Assembly: GCA_051878795.1 (NCBI GenBank) | Contig: JBJEKU010000041.1 | Location: forward strand, 1-16,609 | Direction of reading: 5' to 3' | DNA length: 16,609 nt | From: W1P20-047 sp051878795 | GTDB taxonomy: Bacteria > Actinomycetota > Coriobacteriia > Coriobacteriales > Eggerthellaceae | Part shown: piece after piece, positions 1 through 6,923 of the stretch | Layout of the letters: every line of letters begins with the position of its first letter | How positions within the stretch are numbered: position 1 is the stretch's first letter | Made by a program: the position numbers and the translations under genes | Notes under the pieces: generated by a model | Database searches by the model: none | What the model was told of the DNA's origin: nothing | The model's input: only the letters and a program-made list of their open reading frames with translations

Positions 1-186
1 GCACACACGTCCGAGGGCATTTACTTCTCCCTCGTCGTCGATGCCTTCATCCATCAGCAGCTCCGTGACCGCATTGTCGATTTCGAGCAAATCGTCCAAG
101 CTGAGCGAATTGAAGCTCCCGGCGATATCCAAACGCTTGAGCAGCTTCTTTTCTTCTGCCGTGAAGTTCACCTTAATGCGCGCCAT
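1..186 (-). CDS. Small acidic hypothetical protein, 3' end cut by window edge
   Basis: The minus-strand frame opens at an ATG at 186-184 and stays open for 62 codons to the window edge. The start is supported by AAAGGA six bases upstream. The visible protein begins MARIKVNFTAEEKKLLKRLD and continues as a charged, leucine-rich, probably helical chain with an acidic stretch (DEGIDDEGE). I see no cysteine or metal motif, no membrane segment and no signal peptide. I do not recognise the family. It lies 109 bp downstream of the metallo-hydrolase gene on the same strand, so co-transcription is possible. The opposite-strand frame here has no convincing start and looks like a shadow. Confidence 0.6.
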   Translation of the reverse strand, partial: MARIKVNFTAEEKKLLKRLDIAGSFNSLSLDDLLEIDNAVTELLMDEGIDDEGEVNALGRVC

Positions 187-295
187 GACTGATCCTTTCG
201 TCCAAGCAAACCTACCGTCGGGAATGGCGATTTCCGTAGGATATGATAATCCAAGACCTTCCAAGCGGAAGCCAAGCCTGCTTCGCCTTCCATCC

Positions 296-1114
296 CTACC
301 CCAGGCTCACGCGTGAATACTGCTTTGCAACATGCAGCTTAGCTTGGGACCCCATTTCGTCCAGGGCACCTTGCACCGTTTCCCTTACGACAGACGGAAG
401 GTTGTTCTCCTGCGAAAGATGCATCGCCACAAGCTCATCGCAAGACGAGCCCAAATAACGTTGGAGCAGATCAACCGCCTGGACATTTGACAAATGCCCC
501 TGGTCGGATGCAATGCGCTCCTTCAGAAAGCGGGGGTAATCACCGTATTTCAGCATCTTTTCATCGTGATTGCATTCGAGCGCAACCAAGCGAGCCTTCG
601 ACAGCATACAGGCGCTTTCGGTTGGGAGAATGCCGGTATCCGTGATGAAGGCAAGGGAATCGCTGCTTTGGTTGCAGTTTTGGAAGAAAAAGCCACACGA
701 GGCCGTGGCATCGTGACTTGTAGGCAAGGGAGACACTTCCAAGCCTGCAAGCTTGATGCCTTCTTCGAAACGCACCACTTCGAAATCCGCCAGTTGGCCC
801 TTATCCGTATCCGTCTTTTCCCGACACGGCTTAATCAGTTGGTCCAAAGTAAAGACAAGCGGGCTGATGCCGTATTTCTTGAAGAAGCGCATATGCATGG
901 CAAGGGACTTGATATGGTCGCTGTGATCATGAGTGATCAAGATAGCGCAGATCTTTCGCGGATCATACCCGGTTTCCTCGAAGAAAGATGCCAGATCCAT
1001 GCGACGGCAACCGCAGTCGATCAGGATGCCTTCGCCTGTTTCCTCATTGACCACGACCGAGCTATTACCCTTGCTTCCGCTCGCCAGAACATGCAGTGAG
1101 ATGCCGTTGAACAC
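296..1114 (-). CDS. MBL-fold metallo-hydrolase, WalJ/YycJ-like
   Basis: The protein is about 272 residues, beginning at GTG (1114-1112). This start is chosen because AAGGGG lies six bases upstream and the conserved core (LHVLASGSKGNS) begins a few residues in. An upstream in-frame ATG at 1186 would place the N-terminus inside a 10-bp hairpin and has no family match. Metal-binding motifs are visible: THDHSDH (about residues 61-67), then SHD, ITDTG, a LECNHD segment and GHLSN, which is the order expected for two-metal beta-lactamase-fold hydrolases. The SGSKGNS N-terminus is typical of the YycJ/WalJ group, proposed 5'-3' exonucleases or DNA-repair hydrolases. Those are often linked to walRK, but no two-component genes are visible here. 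There is no signal peptide, so it is probably cytoplasmic. The fold is firm and the substrate is inferred only. Confidence 0.87.
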   Translation of the reverse strand: MFNGISLHVLASGSKGNSSVVVNEETGEGILIDCGCRRMDLASFFEETGYDPRKICAILITHDHSDHIKSLAMHMRFFKKYGISPLVFTLDQLIKPCREKTDTDKGQLADFEVVRFEEGIKLAGLEVSPLPTSHDATASCGFFFQNCNQSSDSLAFITDTGILPTESACMLSKARLVALECNHDEKMLKYGDYPRFLKERIASDQGHLSNVQAVDLLQRYLGSSCDELVAMHLSQENNLPSVVRETVQGALDEMGSQAKLHVAKQYSRVSLG

Positions 1115-1144
1115 GAAATACCCCTTCGTCTGAACCAAAGGAAA

Positions 1145-1177
1145 CGCCAGCACCCAGGAACAAAGGAGGTGCTGGCG
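1145..1177 (-). terminator. Hairpin terminator or attenuator between pyrE and the MBL gene
   Basis: A perfect 10-bp inverted repeat, CGCCAGCACC (1145-1154) with GGTGCTGGCG (1168-1177), encloses a 13-base loop. Read on the minus strand it is followed by TTTCCTTT, an imperfect T tract. It sits after pyrE and only about 30 bases before the GTG start of the metallo-hydrolase gene, so it may end pyrE transcripts or control read-through into that gene. Confidence 0.6.
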
Positions 1178-1207
1178 GCAAATCAATTCTTACACACTTT
1201 AAACGCG

Positions 1208-1236
1208 AAAAAACGCAGGTGACCCAGGGTGGGTCA
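1208..1236 (-). terminator. Possible weak pyrE terminator
   Basis: A 6-bp stem TGACCC/GGGTCA (1220-1225 and 1231-1236) lies just after the pyrE stop. On the minus strand it is followed, after six bases, by T6 (1213-1208). The gap between stem and T run makes it a poor intrinsic terminator by itself. It may act together with the larger hairpin further downstream. Confidence 0.35.
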
Positions 1237-1245
1237 TAGATGGGA

Positions 1246-1929
1246 CTATTCAGTTGCCCCGTACTGGTCGTAGTAGGCATCGATGGCAGCTTTGATGTCG
1301 TCATCGATGACCACACGGCCGTTCACTTCGCGGTTATGCAGGTATTCGGTCACTTCGGCCATGTCCACGATAGCGGCAGTGGGGAACCCGTACTTTTCGG
1401 AAACCTCATCGATAGCAGCCTTCTTACCACCCTTACCCACTTCCATGCGGTTGAGGGAAACCATCAGGCCCTTCACCTCGATGTCGGCAACGCCGCTGAT
1501 GAGCGGGTAGGTCTCGTCGATGGACTTGCCGGAAGTGGTGACATCTTCGATGATAACCACACGGTCGCCGTCTTGCAGCACGTATCCCAGTAGATTGCCA
1601 GCATCGGCGCCATGATCCTTCGCTTCCTTGCGGTTGCTGCAGTAACGGATTTCCTTGCCATACAGGTTATCGTAGGCAATAGCGGTGACAACGCCCAGGG
1701 GGATGCCCTTGTATGCAGGTCCGAACAAAACGTCGAAATCGTCCCCGAAGGTTTCGTGGATGGCCTTGGCGTAGTATTCACCCAACCTGTGCAGCTGGTT
1801 ACCGGTAACGTAGGCGCCGGCATTCATGAAGAAGGGGGACTTGCGGCCGCTCTTGAGGGTGAACTCGCCGAACTTCAGAACGTCGCTTTCGACCATGAAT
1901 TCGATGAACTCGCGCTTGTAATCCTGCAT
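1246..1929 (-). CDS. pyrE: Orotate phosphoribosyltransferase
   Basis: This enzyme joins orotate to PRPP to give orotidine 5'-phosphate in de novo pyrimidine synthesis, in the cytoplasm. The 227-residue product has FTLKSGRKSPFF near the N-terminus, GPAYKGIPLG, NRKEAKDHG (the flexible catalytic-loop region) and the PRPP-binding segment VVIIEDVTTSGKS, in the order expected for PyrE. The ATG at 1929-1927 is preferred because GAAAGG lies seven bases upstream and MQDYKREF is a normal PyrE N-terminus. The longer frame from 1965 has no ribosome binding site. Other pyr genes are not adjacent. It is divergent from the ClC gene and followed by hairpins, so it is probably transcribed alone or with limited read-through into the metallo-hydrolase gene. 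Confidence 0.95.
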   Translation of the reverse strand: MQDYKREFIEFMVESDVLKFGEFTLKSGRKSPFFMNAGAYVTGNQLHRLGEYYAKAIHETFGDDFDVLFGPAYKGIPLGVVTAIAYDNLYGKEIRYCSNRKEAKDHGADAGNLLGYVLQDGDRVVIIEDVTTSGKSIDETYPLISGVADIEVKGLMVSLNRMEVGKGGKKAAIDEVSEKYGFPTAAIVDMAEVTEYLHNREVNGRVVIDDDIKAAIDAYYDQYGATE

Positions 1930-2107
1930 GGGGAACCTTTCTGTCCGATAGCAAAAGACTTTCATTAGGATACCCCATCCGACGAAGCATCGCAGGTGGA
2001 AAAGCAGATCACCCTGTGTGGTCCTGCATGGAATAGACTGCCATGAGGCGATGAACCCCGATAAATAGCGATCATCAACCTGAAAACGACAAATCGTCTG
2101 AAACAGA

Positions 2108-2116
2108 TGCCATAAT
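2108..2116 (+). promoter_or_regulatory. Possible extended -10 for the ClC gene
   Basis: TGCCATAAT has the TGn-plus-hexamer form of an extended -10 and lies 34 bases before the ClC start codon. No good -35 hexamer is visible at the normal distance, so this is tentative. The divergent pyrE promoter must lie in the same 220-bp gap, but I could not identify it. Confidence 0.33.
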
Positions 2117-2149
2117 GGGGAGGAACATAATCACGCAGTAAGGAACCTG

Positions 2150-3430
2150 ATGAAACCTCGTGCGATCCTACCGTACGCTCTTGTAACCACGATTCTAGGC
2201 GCCTTTGCAGGCGCCTTCTGCTGGACCTTCTTTTTCCTGATGAATAAGGGGATCCAACTGCTCTGGAGCACCCTCCCCCAATCCTTGGGCATCGATACCG
2301 CCCCGGCGATTAACGGAATCGGCTTCTGGTGGTGGCCTCTTCCCGTCTGCATAGTGGGAGCCCTCGTTGTGGGCTTGCTCCAGAAACGATTCCCCGGACT
2401 TCCCAATGAAATGAACGAGGTCATGGCGGAAGTGAAGAAGACGGGACGCTACGAATACGGAAGGCTCCCCCAATGTTTCTTGTGCGCCTTGATGCCCTTG
2501 CTCTTCGGTGCATCCATCGGCCCGGAAGCGGGCCTTGTCGGACTGATTGCCGGCATGTGCACATGGGTTGGCGATCGCTTGAAGTTCTTAGGGAAGGAAT
2601 TCCAAGATTTGGCTGGCGCGGGAATCGCAGCGATACTGGCAGCGGTTTTCAATGCGCCCCTGTTCGGCTTCGCCGTCCCCGGACTGGACGCAGAGAGCGG
2701 CCAGAACCTAGCGCTTGCACAGATGTCCAAACGCAGGAAGGCCATCGTCTATACGATCGCGATCGCATCTTCCCTGGGTACCGTGCTGCTGCTAAGGAAC
2801 CTTATTGGAGGAGGGAGCGGCATCCCGAGATTCGAGGATTTCGAAGCGGGAAGAAACGAGTGGGCCCTGCTTGTCCCCCTTGCAATCGTGGGAAGTATCC
2901 TGGGCCTTATCTGCCATGTGTCTGGAATAGTATCGGAAGCAGCCTCCAAGAAACTGGGGAATCGCCCCATGTTGAAAGCTTTGATTGCAGGATTAGTATT
3001 GGGGTCGATCGGTTGCCTGCTCCCCAATACCCTGTTTGCAGGCGAAGCCCAATCCGAAATGATCAAAAGCCAGTGGATGGCAATCGGGATGGTCGGTTTG
3101 ATTCTTGCTGCGGCGATCAAGCCCGTCGTGCTGAACGTCTGCATCTCCTTCGGTTGGAAGGGCGGAAAGTTCTTCCCCATGATCTTTTCGGGGATATCCC
3201 TTGGATTCGCAATGGCGGCAATCACGGGAATCAACCCCACCTTCTGCCTCTGCGTTTGCACTGCGGGAGCCTTGGGTACCATGATGCGGCAGCCTATCTT
3301 CGTAGTGTTGCTTCTGGTACTGTGCTTCCCCGTCCAGGGAATCATACCCATGTTGCTTGCCGCGGGCATCGGGTCCGTTGTGCCACTTCCCAAAGGGAAA
3401 AAAGAGGAAGATACTGCCGAAGCAGCCTAA
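2150..3430 (+). CDS. ClC-family chloride channel or H+/Cl- antiporter
   Basis: The 426-residue protein is strongly hydrophobic, with about ten membrane segments, in the usual range for a bacterial ClC lacking CBS domains. It has GASIGPEAG (about 120-128), which matches the GREGP filter region and keeps the gating glutamate (E126), and GGKFFP (338-343), which matches the GxFxP anion-binding motif. The first filter motif, normally GSGIP, appears as PGLPNEMNE (82-90). A literal GSGIP occurs later (222-226) but outside the expected position. The start has AAGGA a few bases upstream. The short C-terminal tail is charged (KGKKEEDTAEAA). A role in acid tolerance or anion balance is family knowledge. 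Channel versus exchanger cannot be settled from sequence alone. It faces fdhD convergently. Confidence 0.87.
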   Translation: MKPRAILPYALVTTILGAFAGAFCWTFFFLMNKGIQLLWSTLPQSLGIDTAPAINGIGFWWWPLPVCIVGALVVGLLQKRFPGLPNEMNEVMAEVKKTGRYEYGRLPQCFLCALMPLLFGASIGPEAGLVGLIAGMCTWVGDRLKFLGKEFQDLAGAGIAAILAAVFNAPLFGFAVPGLDAESGQNLALAQMSKRRKAIVYTIAIASSLGTVLLLRNLIGGGSGIPRFEDFEAGRNEWALLVPLAIVGSILGLICHVSGIVSEAASKKLGNRPMLKALIAGLVLGSIGCLLPNTLFAGEAQSEMIKSQWMAIGMVGLILAAAIKPVVLNVCISFGWKGGKFFPMIFSGISLGFAMAAITGINPTFCLCVCTAGALGTMMRQPIFVVLLLVLCFPVQGIIPMLLAAGIGSVVPLPKGKKEEDTAEAA

Positions 3431-3466
3431 CCGTGCGGCCTCCGAAGGAGCCTGCTCCTTGGCTGC
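3422..3466. other. Nested hairpins at the ClC/fdhD convergent junction
   Basis: GCAGCC (3422-3427) can pair with GGCTGC (3461-3466), enclosing AAGGAG-CCTG-CTCCTT (3445-3460). The structure overlaps the ClC stop codon. There is no T run on either side, so it is at best a weak terminator or an mRNA 3'-end structure. The rest of the 171-bp gap holds a 14-bp palindrome (3561-3574) and nothing else I recognise. Confidence 0.3.
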
Positions 3467-3560
3467 AATCCACATGTAGGAGCCGTGCGGCAGACGGAAA
3501 CCGACTCGGCGGTCGTAAAGCGAATCACACCTCCGTAGGCTACTCGGCAACTGTACTAGA

Positions 3561-3574
3561 CGACGTTAACGTCG
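3561..3574. repeat. 14-bp perfect palindrome
   Basis: CGACGTTAACGTCG reads the same on both strands and lies between the converging ClC and fdhD genes, 28 bp beyond the fdhD stop. There is no T tract beside it. Its function is unknown; a DNA-binding site or chance are both possible. Confidence 0.4.
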
Positions 3575-3601
3575 ATGGAACTTTCATCGGGGCGATCGAC
3601 C

Positions 3602-4333
3602 CTACCCCTCCGCGACCCTCTGGTGCCCGCAAAGCACGCGCATGCTCCCGCGTCCCAGATAGGCGACTAGGGTAAGATTCGCGGCCTGTGCCGCATCAAA
3701 GGCACGTTTCGTGGCAACGGAATACGAGCAGATTACCGAAGCGCCTAAGCAGGCGGCCTTACGCGCCATGTCGGAACTGATACGCCCGGTCGTCACGAGC
3801 ACGCACTGCTTGCCGGGTTCCACCCCTCGTATCAGCAGGTCTCCAGATATCTTGTCCAAGGTGTTATGGCGTCCGATATCCTCGAACACGGAAAGCAGCT
3901 TTCCTTCTGAAAACAAGGCAGAGCAATGCACGCCGCCCATGCGCTTATGGAGGACGGCATATTCGTCCATCTTCCGCCCAAAGGCACGCAATTCATCGTT
4001 CGTCAGGACGAATTCGTCATCGCTACGCGGGATGGAGAGGTCGAACCTCAGCTGATGACCGCCTAAACCAGAAGGCCGAAGGTCTGCCGGCAGCTCCCCT
4101 TGCGCACGATAGCGCTCAAGGACTTGGGGCTTGAGACGCACCGATGATTCGGTATGGGCAGGATTCACATCCCAATCCTCGACGTCATCGACAGAAGCGA
4201 TGATGCCCTCGTTACGCAGGAAACCGAAGACAAGTTCCTTCAGATCGGCATCGGTGCAGATCAGGGAAATGCGGCGCACCCCTTCGATATCCAGGTCCAT
4301 CAAATGCTCTTCGGGCAGTTCGAAATCGCTCAT
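3602..4333 (-). CDS. fdhD: FdhD-like formate dehydrogenase accessory protein lacking CxxC
   Basis: FdhD receives sulfur from a cysteine desulfurase and delivers it to the molybdenum cofactor of formate dehydrogenase, in the cytoplasm. The 243-residue product has the family motifs in order: GGVHCSAL (133-140), EDIGRHNTLDKI (151-162), TTGRISSDM (181-189), and a C-terminal segment ending RGSMRVLCG. The CxxC expected between the N-terminal half and the GGVH motif is missing: residues 85-95 read LRPSGLGGHQL with no cysteine. Other cysteines exist (26, 137, 177, 195, 202, 235) but none forms CxxC. The start is supported by AAGGAAGGA upstream. No formate dehydrogenase gene is in view. A TATGAT hexamer at 4374-4369 could be its -10. 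Family membership is confident; sulfurtransferase activity is doubtful. Confidence 0.87.
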   Translation of the reverse strand: MSDFELPEEHLMDLDIEGVRRISLICTDADLKELVFGFLRNEGIIASVDDVEDWDVNPAHTESSVRLKPQVLERYRAQGELPADLRPSGLGGHQLRFDLSIPRSDDEFVLTNDELRAFGRKMDEYAVLHKRMGGVHCSALFSEGKLLSVFEDIGRHNTLDKISGDLLIRGVEPGKQCVLVTTGRISSDMARKAACLGASVICSYSVATKRAFDAAQAANLTLVAYLGRGSMRVLCGHQRVAEG

Positions 4334-4397
4334 ATTGGGGTATTCCTTCCTTCGTCTTTCCCGAAGAAATCATACCCGCAAACACCCCGTCCAAAGA

Positions 4398-4423
4398 AGA
4401 AGGCCCGGGTGACCGGGCCTTCT
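4398..4423 (-). terminator. Intrinsic terminator of the amino-acid ABC operon
   Basis: An 11-bp GC-rich stem (4398-4408 with 4413-4423, core GGCCCGG/CCGGGCC) has a four-base loop. On the minus strand it is followed by the T-rich tract TCTTTGG. It lies 25 bp after the binding-protein stop codon and before fdhD. Confidence 0.8.
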
Positions 4424-4447
4424 GGAAAACCGATTGCTGGCTATCTG

Positions 4448-5311
4448 CTATTCGGCAGGTACGCCTTCAACAACCAGGGTGTCCTCATATTCGGGACCGT
4501 AGGTGTCCATCAGGGTTTCCTCATAGTCCTTGTGGAAGAAGTTTTCGGAACCCAGCTTTGCCATGTCCTCGTTGATCCATTCCAGCAGGGTGGTATTGCC
4601 CTTGGAAACCGCAGGAGCGATAGTGTCGGTGCCACCCAGCTCGGGGATGCCTACAACATAGCCTTCAGTCTGAGAAGCGAATGCCATGACCTCGGTGTTG
4701 TCATTCGCCCAGCAGACGCCTTCCTTATTCTCGAACGCGGTCTTAGCGCTTGCGTAGGTTTCGAACTTCTTCAGGGTCAGATCGGGATAGTTCTCGGTCA
4801 GATAGGTTTCTGCGGTGGTACCGGAGATAACGATAACCGCATCATCTGCACCCAGGTCATCCAGGCTCTCGACAACAGCGTCTTCAGGGGAGACGACGCC
4901 CAGGGATACGTTCATATAAGGATTGCAGAAGTCGACCTTCTGGGCACGGTCATCGGTGACGGTGAAGTTTGCCAGGATCACGTCGACCTTACCGGTTTCC
5001 AGGTACTCGACGCGGTTTGCAGCCTCGGTGGAAACGTATTCGACCTCTACGCCCAGATCTTCAGCCAGCTGGTTGCCCAGGTAGATGTCATAGCCCTGAT
5101 ATTCGCCGTTCTCGTCCATGTAGCCGAAGGGGTTCTTATCGGAGAAGACACCGATTTTGATGGTGCCGGACTCCTGGATTTCCTCCAGGGTACGGTAGAC
5201 GTTGCCGTCGCTGCCGCTTTCACTGGATCCGCCGCAACCTGCCAAAGCAACCGCAGCCAGAGCCGCGGAAACGCCGACAGCGGCGATCTTCGCGAAAATA
5301 CCCTTCCTCAT
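4448..5311 (-). CDS. Amino-acid ABC transporter substrate-binding lipoprotein
   Basis: This is the extracytoplasmic solute receptor of the polar amino-acid uptake system encoded just upstream. The 287-residue precursor starts MRKGIFAK, followed by a hydrophobic stretch and the lipobox LAGC (23-26), so it is predicted to be processed at Cys26 and lipid-anchored. A Ser/Gly-rich linker follows. Then come family 3 solute-binding features: GTIKIGVFSDKNPFGYMDENG near the start of the mature domain, a GYDIYLGNQLAEDLG segment, and NRVEYLETGKVDVILANFT. The start has AAAGGAGA at good spacing. It is the last gene of a four-gene operon, separated from the ATPase gene by 140 bp containing a hairpin, and followed by a strong terminator. 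The ligand cannot be assigned; glutamine, glutamate or cystine-type substrates are possible. Confidence 0.93.
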   Translation of the reverse strand: MRKGIFAKIAAVGVSAALAAVALAGCGGSSESGSDGNVYRTLEEIQESGTIKIGVFSDKNPFGYMDENGEYQGYDIYLGNQLAEDLGVEVEYVSTEAANRVEYLETGKVDVILANFTVTDDRAQKVDFCNPYMNVSLGVVSPEDAVVESLDDLGADDAVIVISGTTAETYLTENYPDLTLKKFETYASAKTAFENKEGVCWANDNTEVMAFASQTEGYVVGIPELGGTDTIAPAVSKGNTTLLEWINEDMAKLGSENFFHKDYEETLMDTYGPEYEDTLVVEGVPAE

Positions 5312-5381
5312 TGGTTTGATCTCCTTTCAAGAGAAGTGTGCAACGGCAGTCCCTGCCATATGCCCGAGCACAAGTACAGTA

Positions 5382-5405
5382 CGAGCCCGCTTTTCTGCGG
5401 GCTCG
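5382..5405 (-). promoter_or_regulatory. Intercistronic hairpin before the binding-protein gene
   Basis: A perfect 9-bp stem CGAGCCCGC/GCGGGCTCG with a six-base loop lies between the ATPase stop and the binding-protein start. It lacks a T run on the minus strand, so it is unlikely to be a full terminator. Its position suggests mRNA processing or protection that raises binding-protein expression over the membrane components. A 5-bp dyad ACCAA-N5-TTGGT (5417-5431) lies just upstream in the transcript. Confidence 0.5.
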
Positions 5406-5451
5406 CAAAACTATACACCAATAAAGTTGGTATTCGCTCTGTCCTGGGATA

Positions 5452-6243
5452 TTAGGCCTGTGATTCGTGGTGACGGACCGCATCGAACTCGAAGGTGCGC
5501 AAAAACTGCTGGGCCCGCTCGGTCTTGGGATGCTCGAAGAACTCCTCGGGAATCCCCTCTTCTACGATGTCGCCGCCATCGAAGAAGAGTACGCGGTCGG
5601 CAACCGCACGTGCGAAGGACATCTCATGCGTGACGATCAGCATCGTCTTGCCTTCCTTGGCCAACTGCAGGATAACGTCCAGAACCTCACGCACCATTTC
5701 GGGGTCCAGCGCAGCGGTAACCTCGTCGAAGAGCATGATATCGGGATGCATGGCCATCGCACGTACGATGGCCACACGCTGCTTCTGGCCACCCGAAAGC
5801 TGTCGGGGGTACGCGTCCTTCTTGTCCTTCAAGCCAACGCGCTTGAGCAGGAACTTCGCCTCGTCCTGGGCGATTTCCTTCTTTCGCTTCTGCACCACGA
5901 TGGGAGCGAGCGCAACATTATCGAGCACGGTCATATGGGGGAAAAGCTCGTAGCTCTGGAAGACCATGCCCAGCTTCTGACGCACCTGCGCCAAGTCGGT
6001 ACCCTTGTCATGGACCGAGACGCCCTCGACAACAACGCTTCCGCCCTGGATGGGTTCGAGCGCATTGATGCAACGCAGGAAGGTGGATTTTCCGCAACCG
6101 GAAGGGCCGACGATGACGATTACCTCGCCTTTGCGCACTTCCAGATTGATGTCCTTCAGGACCACGTTGTCGCCATAGGCCTTTTTCAGGTGCTCGATCT
6201 TCAGCAGCACCTGGGGTTCGGCGGTATCTGCATGATTGGTCAT
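5452..6243 (-). CDS. Polar amino-acid ABC transporter ATP-binding protein
   Basis: This is the cytoplasmic ATPase that powers uptake with the two permeases upstream. From the ATG at 6243 the product is 263 residues. It has Walker A GPSGCGKST (46-54), Q-loop VFQSYELFPH (Q96), signature LSGGQKQR (149-156), Walker B IMLFDEVTAALD (169-180) and the switch histidine in VTHEMS (H206). The Walker B region reads DEVTAALD where many relatives have DEPTSALD; the catalytic glutamate is kept. An alternative GTG at 6258 is in frame, but the ATG overlaps the permease stop as TAATG, a standard translational-coupling arrangement, so I chose it. The sequence is of the GlnQ/HisP/ArtP type, and the substrate depends on the binding protein. 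Confidence 0.94.
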   Translation of the reverse strand: MTNHADTAEPQVLLKIEHLKKAYGDNVVLKDINLEVRKGEVIVIVGPSGCGKSTFLRCINALEPIQGGSVVVEGVSVHDKGTDLAQVRQKLGMVFQSYELFPHMTVLDNVALAPIVVQKRKKEIAQDEAKFLLKRVGLKDKKDAYPRQLSGGQKQRVAIVRAMAMHPDIMLFDEVTAALDPEMVREVLDVILQLAKEGKTMLIVTHEMSFARAVADRVLFFDGGDIVEEGIPEEFFEHPKTERAQQFLRTFEFDAVRHHESQA

Positions 6244-6923
6244 TAGTCGGTTCCCCACTTCTTCTCAAGCCTTTTCGCAAGCATGCTGATAGGCCAGCAA
6301 ATAATGAAATACAGTAGCAGGATGGTTCCATACACGCCGAAAACGGCATTGGGAGAGGTCATTCGGGTGGCCTCGATGATCTGCTGTCCAACCTTCATCA
6401 TCTCCACAACGCCGATCATCAGAACCAAGCTGGTGGTTTTGACCATACGGGTTGCCAAGCTGATGGAGTTGGGGATAAGGCGGCGGATAGCCTGCGGGAT
6501 GATGATGCGCAGGTACACCTGCTTCTTGCTCATGCCCAGCGCTTCGGCGCTTTCGTACTGATGCTTGGGGATGGACGTAAGCGCACCGCGGACCAGGTCG
6601 CCCAGCTCGCCGGTGCCCCAGAACACGAAGACGATGATGGACGAAAGCTCGGCAGAGATATTGATCCCCAAAGCACGGGTCGCACCGAAAAAGACGATGA
6701 ACAGCAGCACCAGCTGCGGCATGATGCGCACCACTTCCAGATAGAAGCGGCAAAGCGCACGGATCACAACATTCTTGCTGGTCATGAGCACGCCGAAGAG
6801 CAAGCCCAAGGGGATGCTGATCAGAATGGAAAGCAGGCTGATACGGGCAGCAACCCACAGACCGCCCAGCAGGCGCAAGGCGTTATTGCCCATGAACAGA
6901 ACATCAAGCCCCAAAAGTTCCAT
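6243..6923 (-). CDS. Polar amino-acid ABC transporter permease (second)
   Basis: This inner-membrane subunit has 226 residues and several hydrophobic helices. It carries the EAA-type coupling loop ESAEALGMSKKQ followed by IIIPQAIRRLIPNS, typical of the HisM/GlnP permease family, and ends with a basic tail (AKRLEKKWGTD). The start at 6923 has a very strong AAAGGAGG seven bases upstream, lying inside the end of the preceding permease gene: the two genes overlap by 20 bp. Its stop overlaps the ATPase start by one base. The tight packing implies co-translation and a heterodimeric membrane channel with the first permease. Confidence 0.93.
   Translation of the reverse strand: MELLGLDVLFMGNNALRLLGGLWVAARISLLSILISIPLGLLFGVLMTSKNVVIRALCRFYLEVVRIMPQLVLLFIVFFGATRALGINISAELSSIIVFVFWGTGELGDLVRGALTSIPKHQYESAEALGMSKKQVYLRIIIPQAIRRLIPNSISLATRMVKTTSLVLMIGVVEMMKVGQQIIEATRMTSPNAVFGVYGTILLLYFIICWPISMLAKRLEKKWGTD

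Noticed and set aside
1162..1170. Near-perfect Shine-Dalgarno AAAGGAGGT on the plus strand
   Set aside because: No start codon or open frame follows at a usable distance. The bases are explained by the hairpin after pyrE.
1240..1968. Plus-strand frames opposite pyrE
   Set aside because: They are mirror frames of a highly conserved enzyme and have no motifs of their own.
2473..3675. 400-codon plus-strand open frame overlapping the ClC gene
   Set aside because: It is out of frame with the ClC gene, is rich in Arg/Pro/Cys as expected for a shadow frame, and runs past the ClC stop into non-coding sequence.
4154..5455. 433-codon plus-strand open frame
   Set aside because: It runs antisense through fdhD and the binding-protein gene, both with clear family motifs. 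Its translation has no recognisable domain and no suitable ribosome binding site.
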